A stretch of DNA of 64,000 nt from CAZSDW01 sp964605705 (GTDB lineage Bacteria > Fidelibacterota > UBA2242): the NCBI GenBank assembly GCA_964605705.1, contig CAZSDW010000017.1, positions 1 through 64,000 of the forward strand, given 5' to 3'. The position numbers and the translations under genes were made by a program. Shown piece after piece: positions 26,747 through 35,863 of the stretch (its first letter is position 1; each line of letters opens with the position of its first letter). Under the pieces are notes generated by a model. That model was not told the DNA's origin. It searched no databases and saw only the letters and a program-made list of their open reading frames with translations.

Positions 26747-27871
26747 TTATCTTGTTGAGAATTTATAAATCGTTGTCTGTTTATATTCTTTTCCCGGTTT
26801 TAATTCAACTGATGGAAAATCCGGTTTATTGGGAGAATCAGGAAAGTGCTGTGCTTCCAGGCATAACGCCGTTCTGTGCTGATATTTTATGCCATTTTTG
26901 CCAGTCATTGTACCATCCAGAAAATTACCGGAATAAAACTGAAGCCCCGGCTGATCTGTCAGGATTTCCATCAAACGACCACTTTTAGGATCGTACAATG
27001 AGCCGACATTTTGGACACTGCCGGTGTAATTGTTTAGAACCCAATTGTGATCATAACCTTTTCCAATAAGCATTTGTTCATAACTATTGTCAATATCCTG
27101 TCCAACGGTTTTTGCCGCGGTGAAATCCAACGGAGTACCGGCGACTTTCCGCAACTCGCCAGTCGGTATCAGCCCATTATCCACCGGCGTATAATAATCG
27201 GCGTTAATTATTAATTCATGATTGAGGATTGTGTTCTCAGGAGAAGCCGTCAAATTAAAATAACAATGGTTGGTCGGATTTAGAATTGTCGGGCGGTCAG
27301 TAGTCCCGCTGTATTCAATTTTCAATGCGTTATCATCAGTAATGGTATAGGTCACAGTAATTTTTACAGTTCCGGGATAGCCCTCTTCGCCGTCAGGGCT
27401 TGTGTAGCTCAATCGCACTGATTTTTTACACAATTGTTCAGCTTCCCAGATCGCTTTGAAAAAGCCCCTTTTTCCGCCGTGCAGATGATTTTCACCGTCA
27501 TTGATGGTAACCTGAAACTCTTTACCATCGAGACTGAATTTGCCTTTACCGATCCGGTTGCCATATCTGCCGACAATGGCTCCCTGGAAGGAATTATCTT
27601 TGATATATCCATTCAAATCGTCAAAACCGAGAATAACATCTTCGATTTTTCCGTTTCGGTCAGGTGTTTTCAAAGAGACCACAATTGCGCCATAATTTAT
27701 GATTTCCGCGGAAATGCCCTTATCATTACAGATTTGATATTTATATATTTCCTGTCCCGCTGGCATGATTCCAAATAGGACTGGCTTTCCAAGTTGCTTC
27801 TGTTGTGAACATGAAATAAAAAGCAGTCCAGAAACAATGAACATGGTCACTAAAATCCTTTGTACCCGCAT
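26747..27871 (-). CDS. galM: Aldose 1-epimerase (mutarotase), lipoprotein
   Basis: 374 residues. A lipoprotein signal (MRVQRILVTMFIVSGLLFISC) ends in Cys, so the enzyme is anchored in the periplasm or outer membrane. Galactose mutarotase motifs: GAIVVSLKTPDRNG, LGFDDLNGY, GRYGNRIGKG, NHLHGGKRGF, TNHCYFNL (catalytic His region), QFYSGNF and CLEAQHFPD (catalytic Glu). It interconverts alpha and beta sugar anomers and would supply the form used by the symporter encoded 21 bases downstream. GAGGAG lies 6 bases before the ATG. It is the first gene of the ara operon. Confidence 0.93.
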   Translation of the reverse strand: MRVQRILVTMFIVSGLLFISCSQQKQLGKPVLFGIMPAGQEIYKYQICNDKGISAEIINYGAIVVSLKTPDRNGKIEDVILGFDDLNGYIKDNSFQGAIVGRYGNRIGKGKFSLDGKEFQVTINDGENHLHGGKRGFFKAIWEAEQLCKKSVRLSYTSPDGEEGYPGTVKITVTYTITDDNALKIEYSGTTDRPTILNPTNHCYFNLTASPENTILNHELIINADYYTPVDNGLIPTGELRKVAGTPLDFTAAKTVGQDIDNSYEQMLIGKGYDHNWVLNNYTGSVQNVGSLYDPKSGRLMEILTDQPGLQFYSGNFLDGTMTGKNGIKYQHRTALCLEAQHFPDSPNKPDFPSVELKPGKEYKQTTIYKFSTR

Positions 27872-28030
27872 AATTACTCCTCGCTCTTATTGGAAAAGTT
27901 TAATTCCCATCAGTAATGCAATATTAATATTTAACAAGTTTAAATGAAAGTCGTTTGTTGAACATTTTTCGAAAAATATCTTTAAGTAATCCTACATTTA
28001 TTGATAATCAACATGCTATAGAATAGGCTC
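27872..28030 (-). promoter_or_regulatory. Upstream region of the arabinose operon with two palindromes
   Basis: This is the only gap before galM and so should contain the ara operon promoter on the minus strand. It holds a perfect 14-base palindrome ATTTTTC/GAAAAAT (27964-27977) and a perfect 12-base palindrome AATATT/AATATT (27920-27931), 43 bases apart start to start. No -35/-10 pair is convincing. One or both palindromes could be operators for an arabinose or xylose regulator; neither is followed by a U-tract, so they do not read as terminators for the GH5 gene. Confidence 0.35.
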
Positions 28031-29965
28031 TTATTTCAATAAAATCATCTTCCTGACTTGTTGAAATTCCGGAGTGTCAATCCGGTAGAAATAAACTCCG
28101 GAACTGTATCTACTTGCATTCCAATTTTCTGAATAGACACCGGGATTTTTAATATCATCTACAAGTGTTTTAACCAGACTTCCCTGCAAATCATAAATAG
28201 CGATGGTGATATCAGACCGTTTATTCAGTTCATATTTTATCAAAGTTGTCGAATTAAAGGGATTTGGATAATTCTGGGATAATTTGAATGTCCGGGCAAT
28301 TTTTATTCCTCGAATATTGGAAACAGCCGTTGGATCAATGATACGGATATTATCAAACCAGAAATTGACACCTGCCAGACTTTCATGCTCTGCTACGATC
28401 TGGAACTGATCAATGGCTGACCAGTCAAAATCGCCTTGTGGATTAAACCATTCATTATCCCAGGAACCATGTTCTGTAAAATCACTGAGCGGAATCTGCA
28501 CATGTTGCCAACTATCGTCCCAGGTTGCCAGCGATTCATCGATCGTCATTCGCATCCGCCAGGGATGATCGTCAGGACTGGTGGTTTTTGTATCAATAAA
28601 ACGAATATCAAAGCGGGTCTCCGGCGTATCACCACGAATCCAGAAATCAATCGCATAGCCCTGAGCCACAAGTCCGGATAAATCCTTGATCGGTTTAAAA
28701 GTGAATCCGATCTGCTCATATTGGTCAACATCAGCCCAGTGAATGCAGAAGTTCCCGGCAAACGGATTGTCGTTTGAATAATAATTGACGATACCATTGG
28801 CTGTCCAGCTGGATTCAAGTATATTTGGTCCGATATATTCCGAATAGAATTCAAATCCGATTGTATCAGGTCTCAGAACATATTCGAATTGTGGCGGAGC
28901 AGTCAGTCCCAGAGCCTCCACGACCGGAATATTTAAATCATAATCGAACAATTCATTAGTTCCGGCTTCAAAAAGCCCGAATCCACCGGTATAATCCCAG
29001 ATCGTCCAGGCGATTCCGTTCTTCTCCAGATACTCGCGGACAACTTGATACCAGTAAGCCCGATCTTCATTATTACTATTGGGAATATAGACACCAAATT
29101 CGCCACAAAAAATTGGAATATTTCTTTCGGTTTTGAACGATAATGCAATATCCAGTAACTCCTTTACATGGGCGACTGATCCATCATTGGCATAATTATT
29201 CAAATTATTTTGGATCCATGTGCCAACCAGCTCTGCGGGACATTCGGGCATTCGAGTAGCATCATAAGGGAAAGGGACACCCGCGAGAGCTACCATTGAA
29301 GGATCGGTCCAGCTGGCTCCCTGGTGAGTGAATAAAAACGGATCGTAAAAATGGAAAGTGTAAAGCAGTTTATCATCATTGTATTCGGGCATGTTATTGA
29401 GATTATTGTAGCTGTTCCAACCGGACGGACCAATGATTATAGTATGATTTGAATCGACGGTTCGGATGGCTGTAACGACATCCTGTTGAATGGTGTTCCA
29501 GTCCGCATCCGAAATGCCGTGGGGCTCGTTGAGGATTTCATAATAAAGCAGATTTGAGCGGTCCTTGTAGCGATCCGCTACTTGAGTCCACACAGTGATC
29601 AAAACTGATCCGATGTTCGGGTCAGTATCGACCGCCGGATCGAAAGTATGATTATCAAGAATCAGGTGGATTGATAACTCTTCAGCTATATTGATAACTT
29701 TATCAAGAAAAAAATATAAAAGAGTATCAATAATATAATCAGGCTCGCCACTGGTCATATAATGCAGATTGATTGGTAATCGAATGACATCACATCCCAG
29801 GTTTTTTATGTTTATAAAATCCTGTCGCGTAAATTTTGTAAACTGGATCTGCTGAGCGCTGGAGCCCTGGAACCAGTTGGTCAAATTGACTCCCCGGTTA
29901 AAAGGCGCATCGGTACACCACAATGTTGAGATTAATAAAAAATTCATAACCGCTATTCGTTTCAT
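28031..29965 (-). CDS. Secreted GH5 endoglucanase/mannanase with CBM11-like module and T9SS tail
   Basis: 644 residues from ATG 29965; a TTG seven codons upstream is less likely. A signal peptide ends near STLWC. The GH5 barrel has FNRGVNLTNWF, GCDVIRLPINL, LILDNHTF, YEILNEPHG (acid/base Glu147) and IFCGEFGVY (nucleophile Glu). Residues about 370-550 form a beta-sandwich with SWQHVQIPLSDF, like CBM11-type modules. The sorting tail is NYPNPFNSTT. It should cut beta-1,4-glucan or mannan outside the cell. It is monocistronic: divergence from other ORFs is absent, but it has its own candidate promoter upstream and a 65-codon-length gap region before the next permease. Substrate within GH5 cannot be fixed by eye. 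Confidence 0.85.
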   Translation of the reverse strand: MKRIAVMNFLLISTLWCTDAPFNRGVNLTNWFQGSSAQQIQFTKFTRQDFINIKNLGCDVIRLPINLHYMTSGEPDYIIDTLLYFFLDKVINIAEELSIHLILDNHTFDPAVDTDPNIGSVLITVWTQVADRYKDRSNLLYYEILNEPHGISDADWNTIQQDVVTAIRTVDSNHTIIIGPSGWNSYNNLNNMPEYNDDKLLYTFHFYDPFLFTHQGASWTDPSMVALAGVPFPYDATRMPECPAELVGTWIQNNLNNYANDGSVAHVKELLDIALSFKTERNIPIFCGEFGVYIPNSNNEDRAYWYQVVREYLEKNGIAWTIWDYTGGFGLFEAGTNELFDYDLNIPVVEALGLTAPPQFEYVLRPDTIGFEFYSEYIGPNILESSWTANGIVNYYSNDNPFAGNFCIHWADVDQYEQIGFTFKPIKDLSGLVAQGYAIDFWIRGDTPETRFDIRFIDTKTTSPDDHPWRMRMTIDESLATWDDSWQHVQIPLSDFTEHGSWDNEWFNPQGDFDWSAIDQFQIVAEHESLAGVNFWFDNIRIIDPTAVSNIRGIKIARTFKLSQNYPNPFNSTTLIKYELNKRSDITIAIYDLQGSLVKTLVDDIKNPGVYSENWNASRYSSGVYFYRIDTPEFQQVRKMILLK

Positions 29966-30093
29966 TGCCCATCCATATTTTTTCAAATATAGTAAATATT
30001 CCTGAAATATGGATTAGTTCATTAAAATAGTTGGGTATTTTTATATTGGTCTCTATGCTCAGTTTTGCACAAGATTTCAGCACATCGTTGAGC

Positions 30094-30122
30094 AGTATGA
30101 CCGGAAATAACGGTACTGTCAA
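30094..30122 (-). promoter_or_regulatory. Candidate sigma70 promoter for the GH5 gene
   Basis: On the minus strand TTGACA (30117-30122) and CATACT (30094-30099) are separated by 17 bases. The -35 is a full consensus and the -10 matches four of six. Transcription would start near 30087, leaving a leader of about 120 bases. The leader contains an 8-base inverted repeat (29973-29980 with 30005-30012) just before the start codon. Confidence 0.5.
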
Positions 30123-30142
30123 TCTACGATTACAAGCAGTAT

Positions 30143-32509
30143 TTACTCGTATTTTAAGATGTCAGCCGGATTCATAATTGCGGCTTTTACCGCCTGAAAA
30201 CTGACCGTAATCAGAGCAATAGCCAGAGTAGCGACGCCGGCAATCAGAAATAAGCCGATTCCCAAGTTGATCCGATAGGCATAGTTCTTCAAATAATTAT
30301 GCATAATCAGGTATGCCAGCGGAAAGGCAATCGCATTTGCAATCAGGACCCAGATGGTGAACTGGCTGGTCATAAGTAAGACCAGTCTGGATACCGAAGC
30401 GCCCAGCACTTTACGAATCCCGATCTCTTTCATGCGTTGTTCCGCGGTGAAAGATGCGAGCCCGAACAGTCCTAGGCAAGCGATGATAATTGCCAGAATC
30501 GAGAAATATTTCACCAGCTGGCTCATTCCGGCTTCGGTTCGGTACATCCATTCGAAGTCTTCATCCAGGAAATGGTACTCGAACGGGAAATTCGGAAGTA
30601 CCCGGTTCCAGACTTTTTCAACGGCGCTGAGATTTTTCGTCACATCACCTTGTCCTAACCTGATCAGAATCGTACTGAACCAGTTTGGGTATCCAAAACA
30701 TGCCAGCGGCTCGATGATATTTTGGACGGATTTGAAGTGAAAATCCTTCATGACACCAACAATCGTGGCATTGACACCCATAAAGCGAACATTTTGATTG
30801 ATGATTGGATCCTTATCGATGATTTTCGCCAGAGTTTCGTTAATGATTAACGCATTGATCGAATCATTTGAAACATCATAGGGAAAATTTCTTGAAAAAG
30901 AACGTCCCGCCAGCATTGGGATTTTCATGGTTTCGATATAGTCATAATCGATTGAATTCGTCCCGACGACAATATCCATATCCGGGTCTTTACCATCCCA
31001 TTGAATGCCGCCGGCGTTGCTGCCGATATTGGTTGGACGATGGGAAGAAGCAGTTACGCCCAGAACCTCCGGCAGTTGGACAAGTTCCTGTTTCAAAGAT
31101 TCGTAGCTGTTTTTAATTTCACCACGCATGCTGATGGAAATGACCCGTTCCTGGTCGAACCCCAGATCTTTGGAACGCATGAAGTTCAATTGCCGGTATA
31201 TGACCATGGTACCGATAATTAAAATAATCGATAAACTGAACTGAATAATAACTAAAATCCGGCGTAGCAAATGACTTTTTCCACTGGCGAGATTACCTTT
31301 TAATACTTTTACCGGTTTGAAACCGGATAGAAACAGAGCCGGGTAACTGCCGGAAACCAATCCGGTTATGATTGTAATGATTAGCAAACCCAGTAGAAAT
31401 TGACTCTGAAAAAGCGCTTCTCCCTGAATGTCTTTACTGGCAATCGTATTGAAAGCCGGTAATAGCAGCAGTACGAAGATTAGTGAAATCATTACCGCAA
31501 TAAACGATAACAGAATCGATTCGCCGATAAACTGCAGGATGATATTTTTGCGAAAGGCACCAACGACCTTGCGCATGCCGATTTCCCGGGCGCGGTTAGC
31601 GGAGCGCGCGGTTGCCAGGTTCATGAAATTGATACAGGCAATCAGCAGGACGAATGCTGCAATGATTGAAAATAGATAGACAAATTTGATCCCGACGGGA
31701 TCATGATCGAATCCGAAAAATCCGTAGAGGTGAATATTGGTAAATGGTGTCACCATATAGACTGTTAAACTTTTTTCATTATGACTTGTCACTATATCGG
31801 TGATTTTACGGTTAACGTCTTCGATAATGGCATTTTTCTGCAGCTGGACAAAGGTCCTGATAGAGTTGCTGCCCCAGCTTTCGTTATATTCCCCCAACTC
31901 TTTTGTCATTTCAAAGTGAATCAGGATTTTCGGATTAATGGTACTGTTCGATGGTGCCTGCTTTAAAAGCCCTGTGACGGTAAGATTGTACTGATTGTCA
32001 TACAGCATTGTTTTGCCGATGGGATTTTCATCACCAAAATATTTTTTGGCAGTCTCTTCGTCGATAACAATGGAATAGGGATCATTCATGACAACTTCAC
32101 GATCGCCTTGTAAAAGGGGATAATCAAACATGGTGAAAAAGGCAGGATCTACTGCCTGAACGTCATTCTCGAAAAAAACCTTATCACCAAACCGTAGCGG
32201 TCTGCCGCCACTCCAGGCATAGCGAACGGCAGCAACTATTTCCGGGATTTCATCTTTCCAGACCGGTGCGCATGGATAGGGCGTCACATTGACATGATAG
32301 AGCCTGCCGCTGTAATTCTGCTCCTGCTCAACGCGAAAGAGATTGTCGGCATTGGCGTGAAATTTATCAAAACTCAGCTCATCCTGAACCCAGAGTAAAA
32401 TCAGCAGGCAACAGGCAAGTCCGATTGCCAGCCCAAAGATATTGATGAATGAATAGCCTTTATGACGGAGGATATTCCGTATTGCGATCTTAAAATAATT
32501 TTTAAACAT
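30143..32509 (-). CDS. MacB/FtsX-type ABC transporter permease
   Basis: 788 residues starting MFKNYFKIAIRN, the common start of the paralogue family here. N-terminal helix (IFGLAIGLACCLLILLWV), MacB-type periplasmic core, FtsX block with ACINFMNLATARSANRAREIGMRKVVGA, given as ACINFMNLATARS then REIGMRKVVGA, second periplasmic domain, and FtsX block ACLGLFGLASFTAEQRMKEIGIRK, seen as ACLGLFGLASF and MKEIGIRKVLGAS. It ends MNPADILKYE. It has no ATPase partner nearby and lies 91 bases after the next permease, so the two probably share a transcript. The substrate is unknown; lipoprotein or peptide export are the usual roles of the family. Confidence 0.85.
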   Translation of the reverse strand: MFKNYFKIAIRNILRHKGYSFINIFGLAIGLACCLLILLWVQDELSFDKFHANADNLFRVEQEQNYSGRLYHVNVTPYPCAPVWKDEIPEIVAAVRYAWSGGRPLRFGDKVFFENDVQAVDPAFFTMFDYPLLQGDREVVMNDPYSIVIDEETAKKYFGDENPIGKTMLYDNQYNLTVTGLLKQAPSNSTINPKILIHFEMTKELGEYNESWGSNSIRTFVQLQKNAIIEDVNRKITDIVTSHNEKSLTVYMVTPFTNIHLYGFFGFDHDPVGIKFVYLFSIIAAFVLLIACINFMNLATARSANRAREIGMRKVVGAFRKNIILQFIGESILLSFIAVMISLIFVLLLLPAFNTIASKDIQGEALFQSQFLLGLLIITIITGLVSGSYPALFLSGFKPVKVLKGNLASGKSHLLRRILVIIQFSLSIILIIGTMVIYRQLNFMRSKDLGFDQERVISISMRGEIKNSYESLKQELVQLPEVLGVTASSHRPTNIGSNAGGIQWDGKDPDMDIVVGTNSIDYDYIETMKIPMLAGRSFSRNFPYDVSNDSINALIINETLAKIIDKDPIINQNVRFMGVNATIVGVMKDFHFKSVQNIIEPLACFGYPNWFSTILIRLGQGDVTKNLSAVEKVWNRVLPNFPFEYHFLDEDFEWMYRTEAGMSQLVKYFSILAIIIACLGLFGLASFTAEQRMKEIGIRKVLGASVSRLVLLMTSQFTIWVLIANAIAFPLAYLIMHNYLKNYAYRINLGIGLFLIAGVATLAIALITVSFQAVKAAIMNPADILKYE

Positions 32510-32600
32510 TAAAGTTCCCCTATATCTATAATTCTGACATAGTATATGATTTAAAATATTAAAAATCGTCAGATATTACAATTTAGAACAAAAAATACTA

Positions 32601-34991
32601 TCATTCATATCTAAGCGATTTCACCGGGTTTGCGTTTGCCGCTTTGATGATATAATAGCTGACAGTTATAATTGCAATTGCCAGAGCAATGATTCCGGAT
32701 ATTAGAAAATCCCAAATACTGATTATCGTGCGATATGGGAAATTTTGCAGCCAGCAGTTCATAGCATACCAGGCAATCGGAAAGGCGATCACATTTGCCA
32801 GCAGAACCAGAATTGTAAAATCCTTTGAAACCAGCAGCATGATTTTCGGAACCGATGAGCCCAGGACTTTGCGAATGCCGATTTCCTTGATCCGGCGTGT
32901 TGTAGCATAAGACGCCAGCCCGAAAAGCCCCATGCAGGCGATGATGATTGCCAGCGCGGTAAAGTAAATGAAAGTCTGCCCCAGTTTACGCTCCTGCAGA
33001 TGGATTTCATCAAACCGGTCATCCAGGAAAATGTAGTTGAAAGGAATCGTCGCAGTGATTGATTTCCATTGATTTTCCACGGCATCAAGAACCTGAAAAA
33101 CATTGCCCGGCGCCAAACGCAGACTCAGGAATCCACCGTGGTTGGTGGGATAGAAAATCATCGGCTCAATTTTTTCGCGCAGGGAATTGATATGAAAATC
33201 ACTGACCACACCGATGATAGTCAGCGGGAGCCCTTCATCATCTTCCGTCAGCGTTGGATCATTGATTGTTTTTTCCATTGGGTGTTCCCAACCGACTTCC
33301 CGGGCAAGGGTTTCATTGATCAGTACCTTTTGCTGCTCATTCTCAGCTGCCGGACTGAAATTTCGTCCTTCCATCAACTGGATATCAAAAGTCTTTAAAA
33401 AATCTGCATCGATGGACATGGTCTTAAAAAGCCAGGGCTTTTCGGTATTGAATCCTTCGGGAAAGAAACCGTGTCCCCGGCTGAAACCGGCATAAGGATA
33501 ATTGCTTGAGATACTGGCTGACAAAACACCGGGCAGCTGCAGCATTTTATCTTTGACAATCTTGACCTGGGAAAGCACTTCTTCGCCATTCAGCGGTAAT
33601 ATCAGGACATTTTCCTTATCAAATCCGAGGTTTTTATGCTGGAAATACTGCCACTGTTTATAAATGATTCCGGTCGAGCAAATTAAAGAGATAGAAATAA
33701 CAAATTGGAAAACAACCAGGACATTGCGCAGAATCGGTCGCTTATAACCAGCAGCGCTGTTGCCCCTGATATTAGAGATCGGGCTGATCGACGATAGGAA
33801 AACTGCCGGGTAAAAGCCGGAGACAGCGCCGATCAGCAAAATGAAAAGGATTCCAGCGCTGATTAATTTTCCATTTAATAGCAAATTCAGATTCAGTTGC
33901 TTTCCCACAACATTACTGAAAACCGGTAAAAGCAGTTTGACCATTATTGCCGCAATTAATGCAGCAATTATGGTAATCAGGACAGATTCATAGAGAAACT
34001 GGCTGACAATTTTCCGCTTGTCTGCGCCAATCACTTTGCGTACGCCGATCTCTTTTGCCCTAACCGAATAGTGGGCTGTGGTCAGATTGATAAAATTGAT
34101 ACAGGCGATGATGAGAATAAACAAGGCGATTGCCGTGAAAATATAGACATAATTGATGTCGCCGATATCCCCAAGGTTGTACATCAGATGGGAATAGAGA
34201 TGGATATCAATAATTGATCCCGTTTTAAGAAAAAACTCCATGCCGTGGGTCTCAAGATTGATTTCCATCTTATCCATTGCCAGGTTTCTGATTTTTTCCG
34301 CAAACGCTGTTGCATCGACATTTTCATTCAACTTGATGTATGTGAATGCACTGAATTGTCCCCAGAGGGCGGCATTATCTTCTACCGGGATTGGATTAGA
34401 TAAAATTGCGTTAAATTTCAAGTGAGTGTTCGATGGTATATTTTCACAAACACCGGTGACAACGATGTCTTCATCATTGTTCAATTTCAACACTTTTCCG
34501 ATTGGATTTGTATCACCGAAATATTTTTCTGCCAATGATTCCGTCAGGACAATGGTGTTCGGATCCTTCAGTACGTTATCAGCAGTTCCCTGAATCAAGC
34601 GGTGAGTGAATATATTGAAAAAATCCGGGCTGGCTCGTAAGACTGCATTTTCATAAAAAACCTTATCCTCAAATTTCAGGGCAATCTGCTGCTCGTTATT
34701 GATCCGGGCAGCGTATTGCACTTCGGGGTAATTGGTTCCGAGGTAATCGGCGAGTGGCACCATGCTGACGCCGTAATCGATCGGCTGCCCGTTGATCTGA
34801 CCGTACGTGGTGACCCGGAAAATTCGTTCAGCACCTTCGAAAAACCGGTCATAACTCAACTCATGAATAATGAACAGTGTAATAAAAAAACAGATGGTGA
34901 TTCCCAGCGCCAGACCGGCAATATTAATCAGAGAATAACCAGCATGTCTTTTCATATTGCGGAGGGCGATTTTTAAATAGTTTTTAAACAT
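32601..34991 (-). CDS. MacB/FtsX-type ABC transporter permease
   Basis: 796 residues from ATG 34991 (GGTGAG 4 bases upstream, product MFKNYLKIALRN); the frame stays open 18 codons further up. Layout is helix, periplasmic core, FtsX (CINFINLTTAHYSVRAKE, IGVRKVIGAD), periplasmic core, FtsX (ACMGLFGLASYATTRRIKE, IGIRKVLGSS). The C-terminus ANPVKSLRYE matches the big array, unlike its neighbour at 30143. A TATAAT hexamer (35096-35101, minus strand) with a poor -35 could be its promoter. It is separated from the upstream cytochrome gene by a 423-base repeat-rich spacer, so it probably starts its own two-permease unit. Confidence 0.85.
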   Translation of the reverse strand: MFKNYLKIALRNMKRHAGYSLINIAGLALGITICFFITLFIIHELSYDRFFEGAERIFRVTTYGQINGQPIDYGVSMVPLADYLGTNYPEVQYAARINNEQQIALKFEDKVFYENAVLRASPDFFNIFTHRLIQGTADNVLKDPNTIVLTESLAEKYFGDTNPIGKVLKLNNDEDIVVTGVCENIPSNTHLKFNAILSNPIPVEDNAALWGQFSAFTYIKLNENVDATAFAEKIRNLAMDKMEINLETHGMEFFLKTGSIIDIHLYSHLMYNLGDIGDINYVYIFTAIALFILIIACINFINLTTAHYSVRAKEIGVRKVIGADKRKIVSQFLYESVLITIIAALIAAIMVKLLLPVFSNVVGKQLNLNLLLNGKLISAGILFILLIGAVSGFYPAVFLSSISPISNIRGNSAAGYKRPILRNVLVVFQFVISISLICSTGIIYKQWQYFQHKNLGFDKENVLILPLNGEEVLSQVKIVKDKMLQLPGVLSASISSNYPYAGFSRGHGFFPEGFNTEKPWLFKTMSIDADFLKTFDIQLMEGRNFSPAAENEQQKVLINETLAREVGWEHPMEKTINDPTLTEDDEGLPLTIIGVVSDFHINSLREKIEPMIFYPTNHGGFLSLRLAPGNVFQVLDAVENQWKSITATIPFNYIFLDDRFDEIHLQERKLGQTFIYFTALAIIIACMGLFGLASYATTRRIKEIGIRKVLGSSVPKIMLLVSKDFTILVLLANVIAFPIAWYAMNCWLQNFPYRTIISIWDFLISGIIALAIAIITVSYYIIKAANANPVKSLRYE

Positions 34992-35414
34992 GTTCTCACC
35001 GTTTTTAATTATTGAGCATAGCAATAAGACGATGGGATTATTCAAATGGTTGTCTGCTAAAATTTAGCGAGTAATATGCTCATATCCGGTTGCCAATTAT
35101 AACTTAGTCATCGGTAAAACCGGAATACAGCAATGCAAAGCTTTGATAAGATAGTTCTCAGTCATCTCGATTGACGGAGAATGCCGGAAGAGAGATCGCA
35201 TCAGAAAAAATGTGCCAGTCTTAATCGTTTTACCTGTCTGGCGTAATCCCGAAATTCGGGATTCGTTCGAAATGACATAAAGACCGTCACCTCGAATGTA
35301 CCGCCTGAGGTGGTGCAGAGAGGTCGGATTTTTACCATTCTCGTCGCAGCGCTCTGCGCTGCGATGTACTGATCTGGGGCGGCAGAGGTTATAACTCAGA
35401 GCATTGAAATCAGT
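34992..35414. repeat. Repeat-rich spacer with GC stem-loops (mosaic of decayed dispersed repeats)
   Basis: No gene is seen. A perfect 9-base stem TCGCAGCGC/GCGCTGCGA with a 3-base loop lies at 35344-35364. A 9-base stem AATCCCGAA/TTCGGGATT with a 1-base loop lies at 35245-35263, followed by TTCGAAATGAC. The phrases TCATCTCGATTGACGGAG (35162-35179) and TCGAAATGAC (35267-35276) resemble the GTCATTTCGAACG-type dispersed noncoding repeats seen across FCB genomes. No U-tract follows either stem, so they are not clear terminators. The promoter of the permease at 34991 must also be here. Confidence 0.5.
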
Positions 35415-35840
35415 TTAATTATCCAGCGCTCCGGCGGCGATCCACTTGGCAAATTTTTGCAGTTCCTGATCGTTCCATTTTGGTACACCGGAACCCGGTG
35501 GTGGCATGACGATATTTTCATCACTGACGGTGATAGTCTGGCAGCATATATTATAGAGACTGCTTTCATCAGGATTCCCGACAATTATAAAAGTGCCGAC
35601 ATTGCTGAAGATATCTTCTTTTTGCTCGTAATAGACCTGGTGTTCAATGGCGGGACTGTTGACATTTTCCCGGGTGTGACAGACGCCGCAGGAACGCTGG
35701 AATACAGGCAGGATGTCATTTTGAAAAGAGATGACTGTCGCCATTTCTTTCTGGATTTTTGCCAATTCCTGTGTCCCTTTTTTGGAACAACCGATAATCA
35801 AAATTGACAGCAGCACAAAAGTGACCATTGGTTTTCTCAT
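35415..35840 (-). CDS. Cytochrome c-type lipoprotein (PSCyt1-like)
   Basis: 141 residues. A lipobox LSILIIGC puts a lipidated Cys at 18. A single heme-binding motif CGVCH (51-55), the phrase GNPDESSLYNI and VMPPPG (Met112, possible axial ligand) match small planctomycete-type cytochrome c domains. The end, WIAAGALDN, is also typical. It would be a membrane-anchored periplasmic electron carrier or redox sensor. It follows the radical SAM gene by 23 bases, so both are in one transcript. A functional link between a heme lipoprotein and a cytoplasmic radical SAM enzyme is not obvious. Confidence 0.8.
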   Translation of the reverse strand: MRKPMVTFVLLSILIIGCSKKGTQELAKIQKEMATVISFQNDILPVFQRSCGVCHTRENVNSPAIEHQVYYEQKEDIFSNVGTFIIVGNPDESSLYNICCQTITVSDENIVMPPPGSGVPKWNDQELQKFAKWIAAGALDN

Positions 35841-35863
35841 CGCTGCTCCATTTTTACATTTGA

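Noticed and set aside
35079..35096. Minus-strand TTGGCAACCGGATATG as a sigma54 promoter for the permease at 34991
   Set aside because: After the GG the -12 dinucleotide is TG, not GC, and the first half deviates after TTGGCA. It overlaps a TATAAT hexamer that fits equally well.
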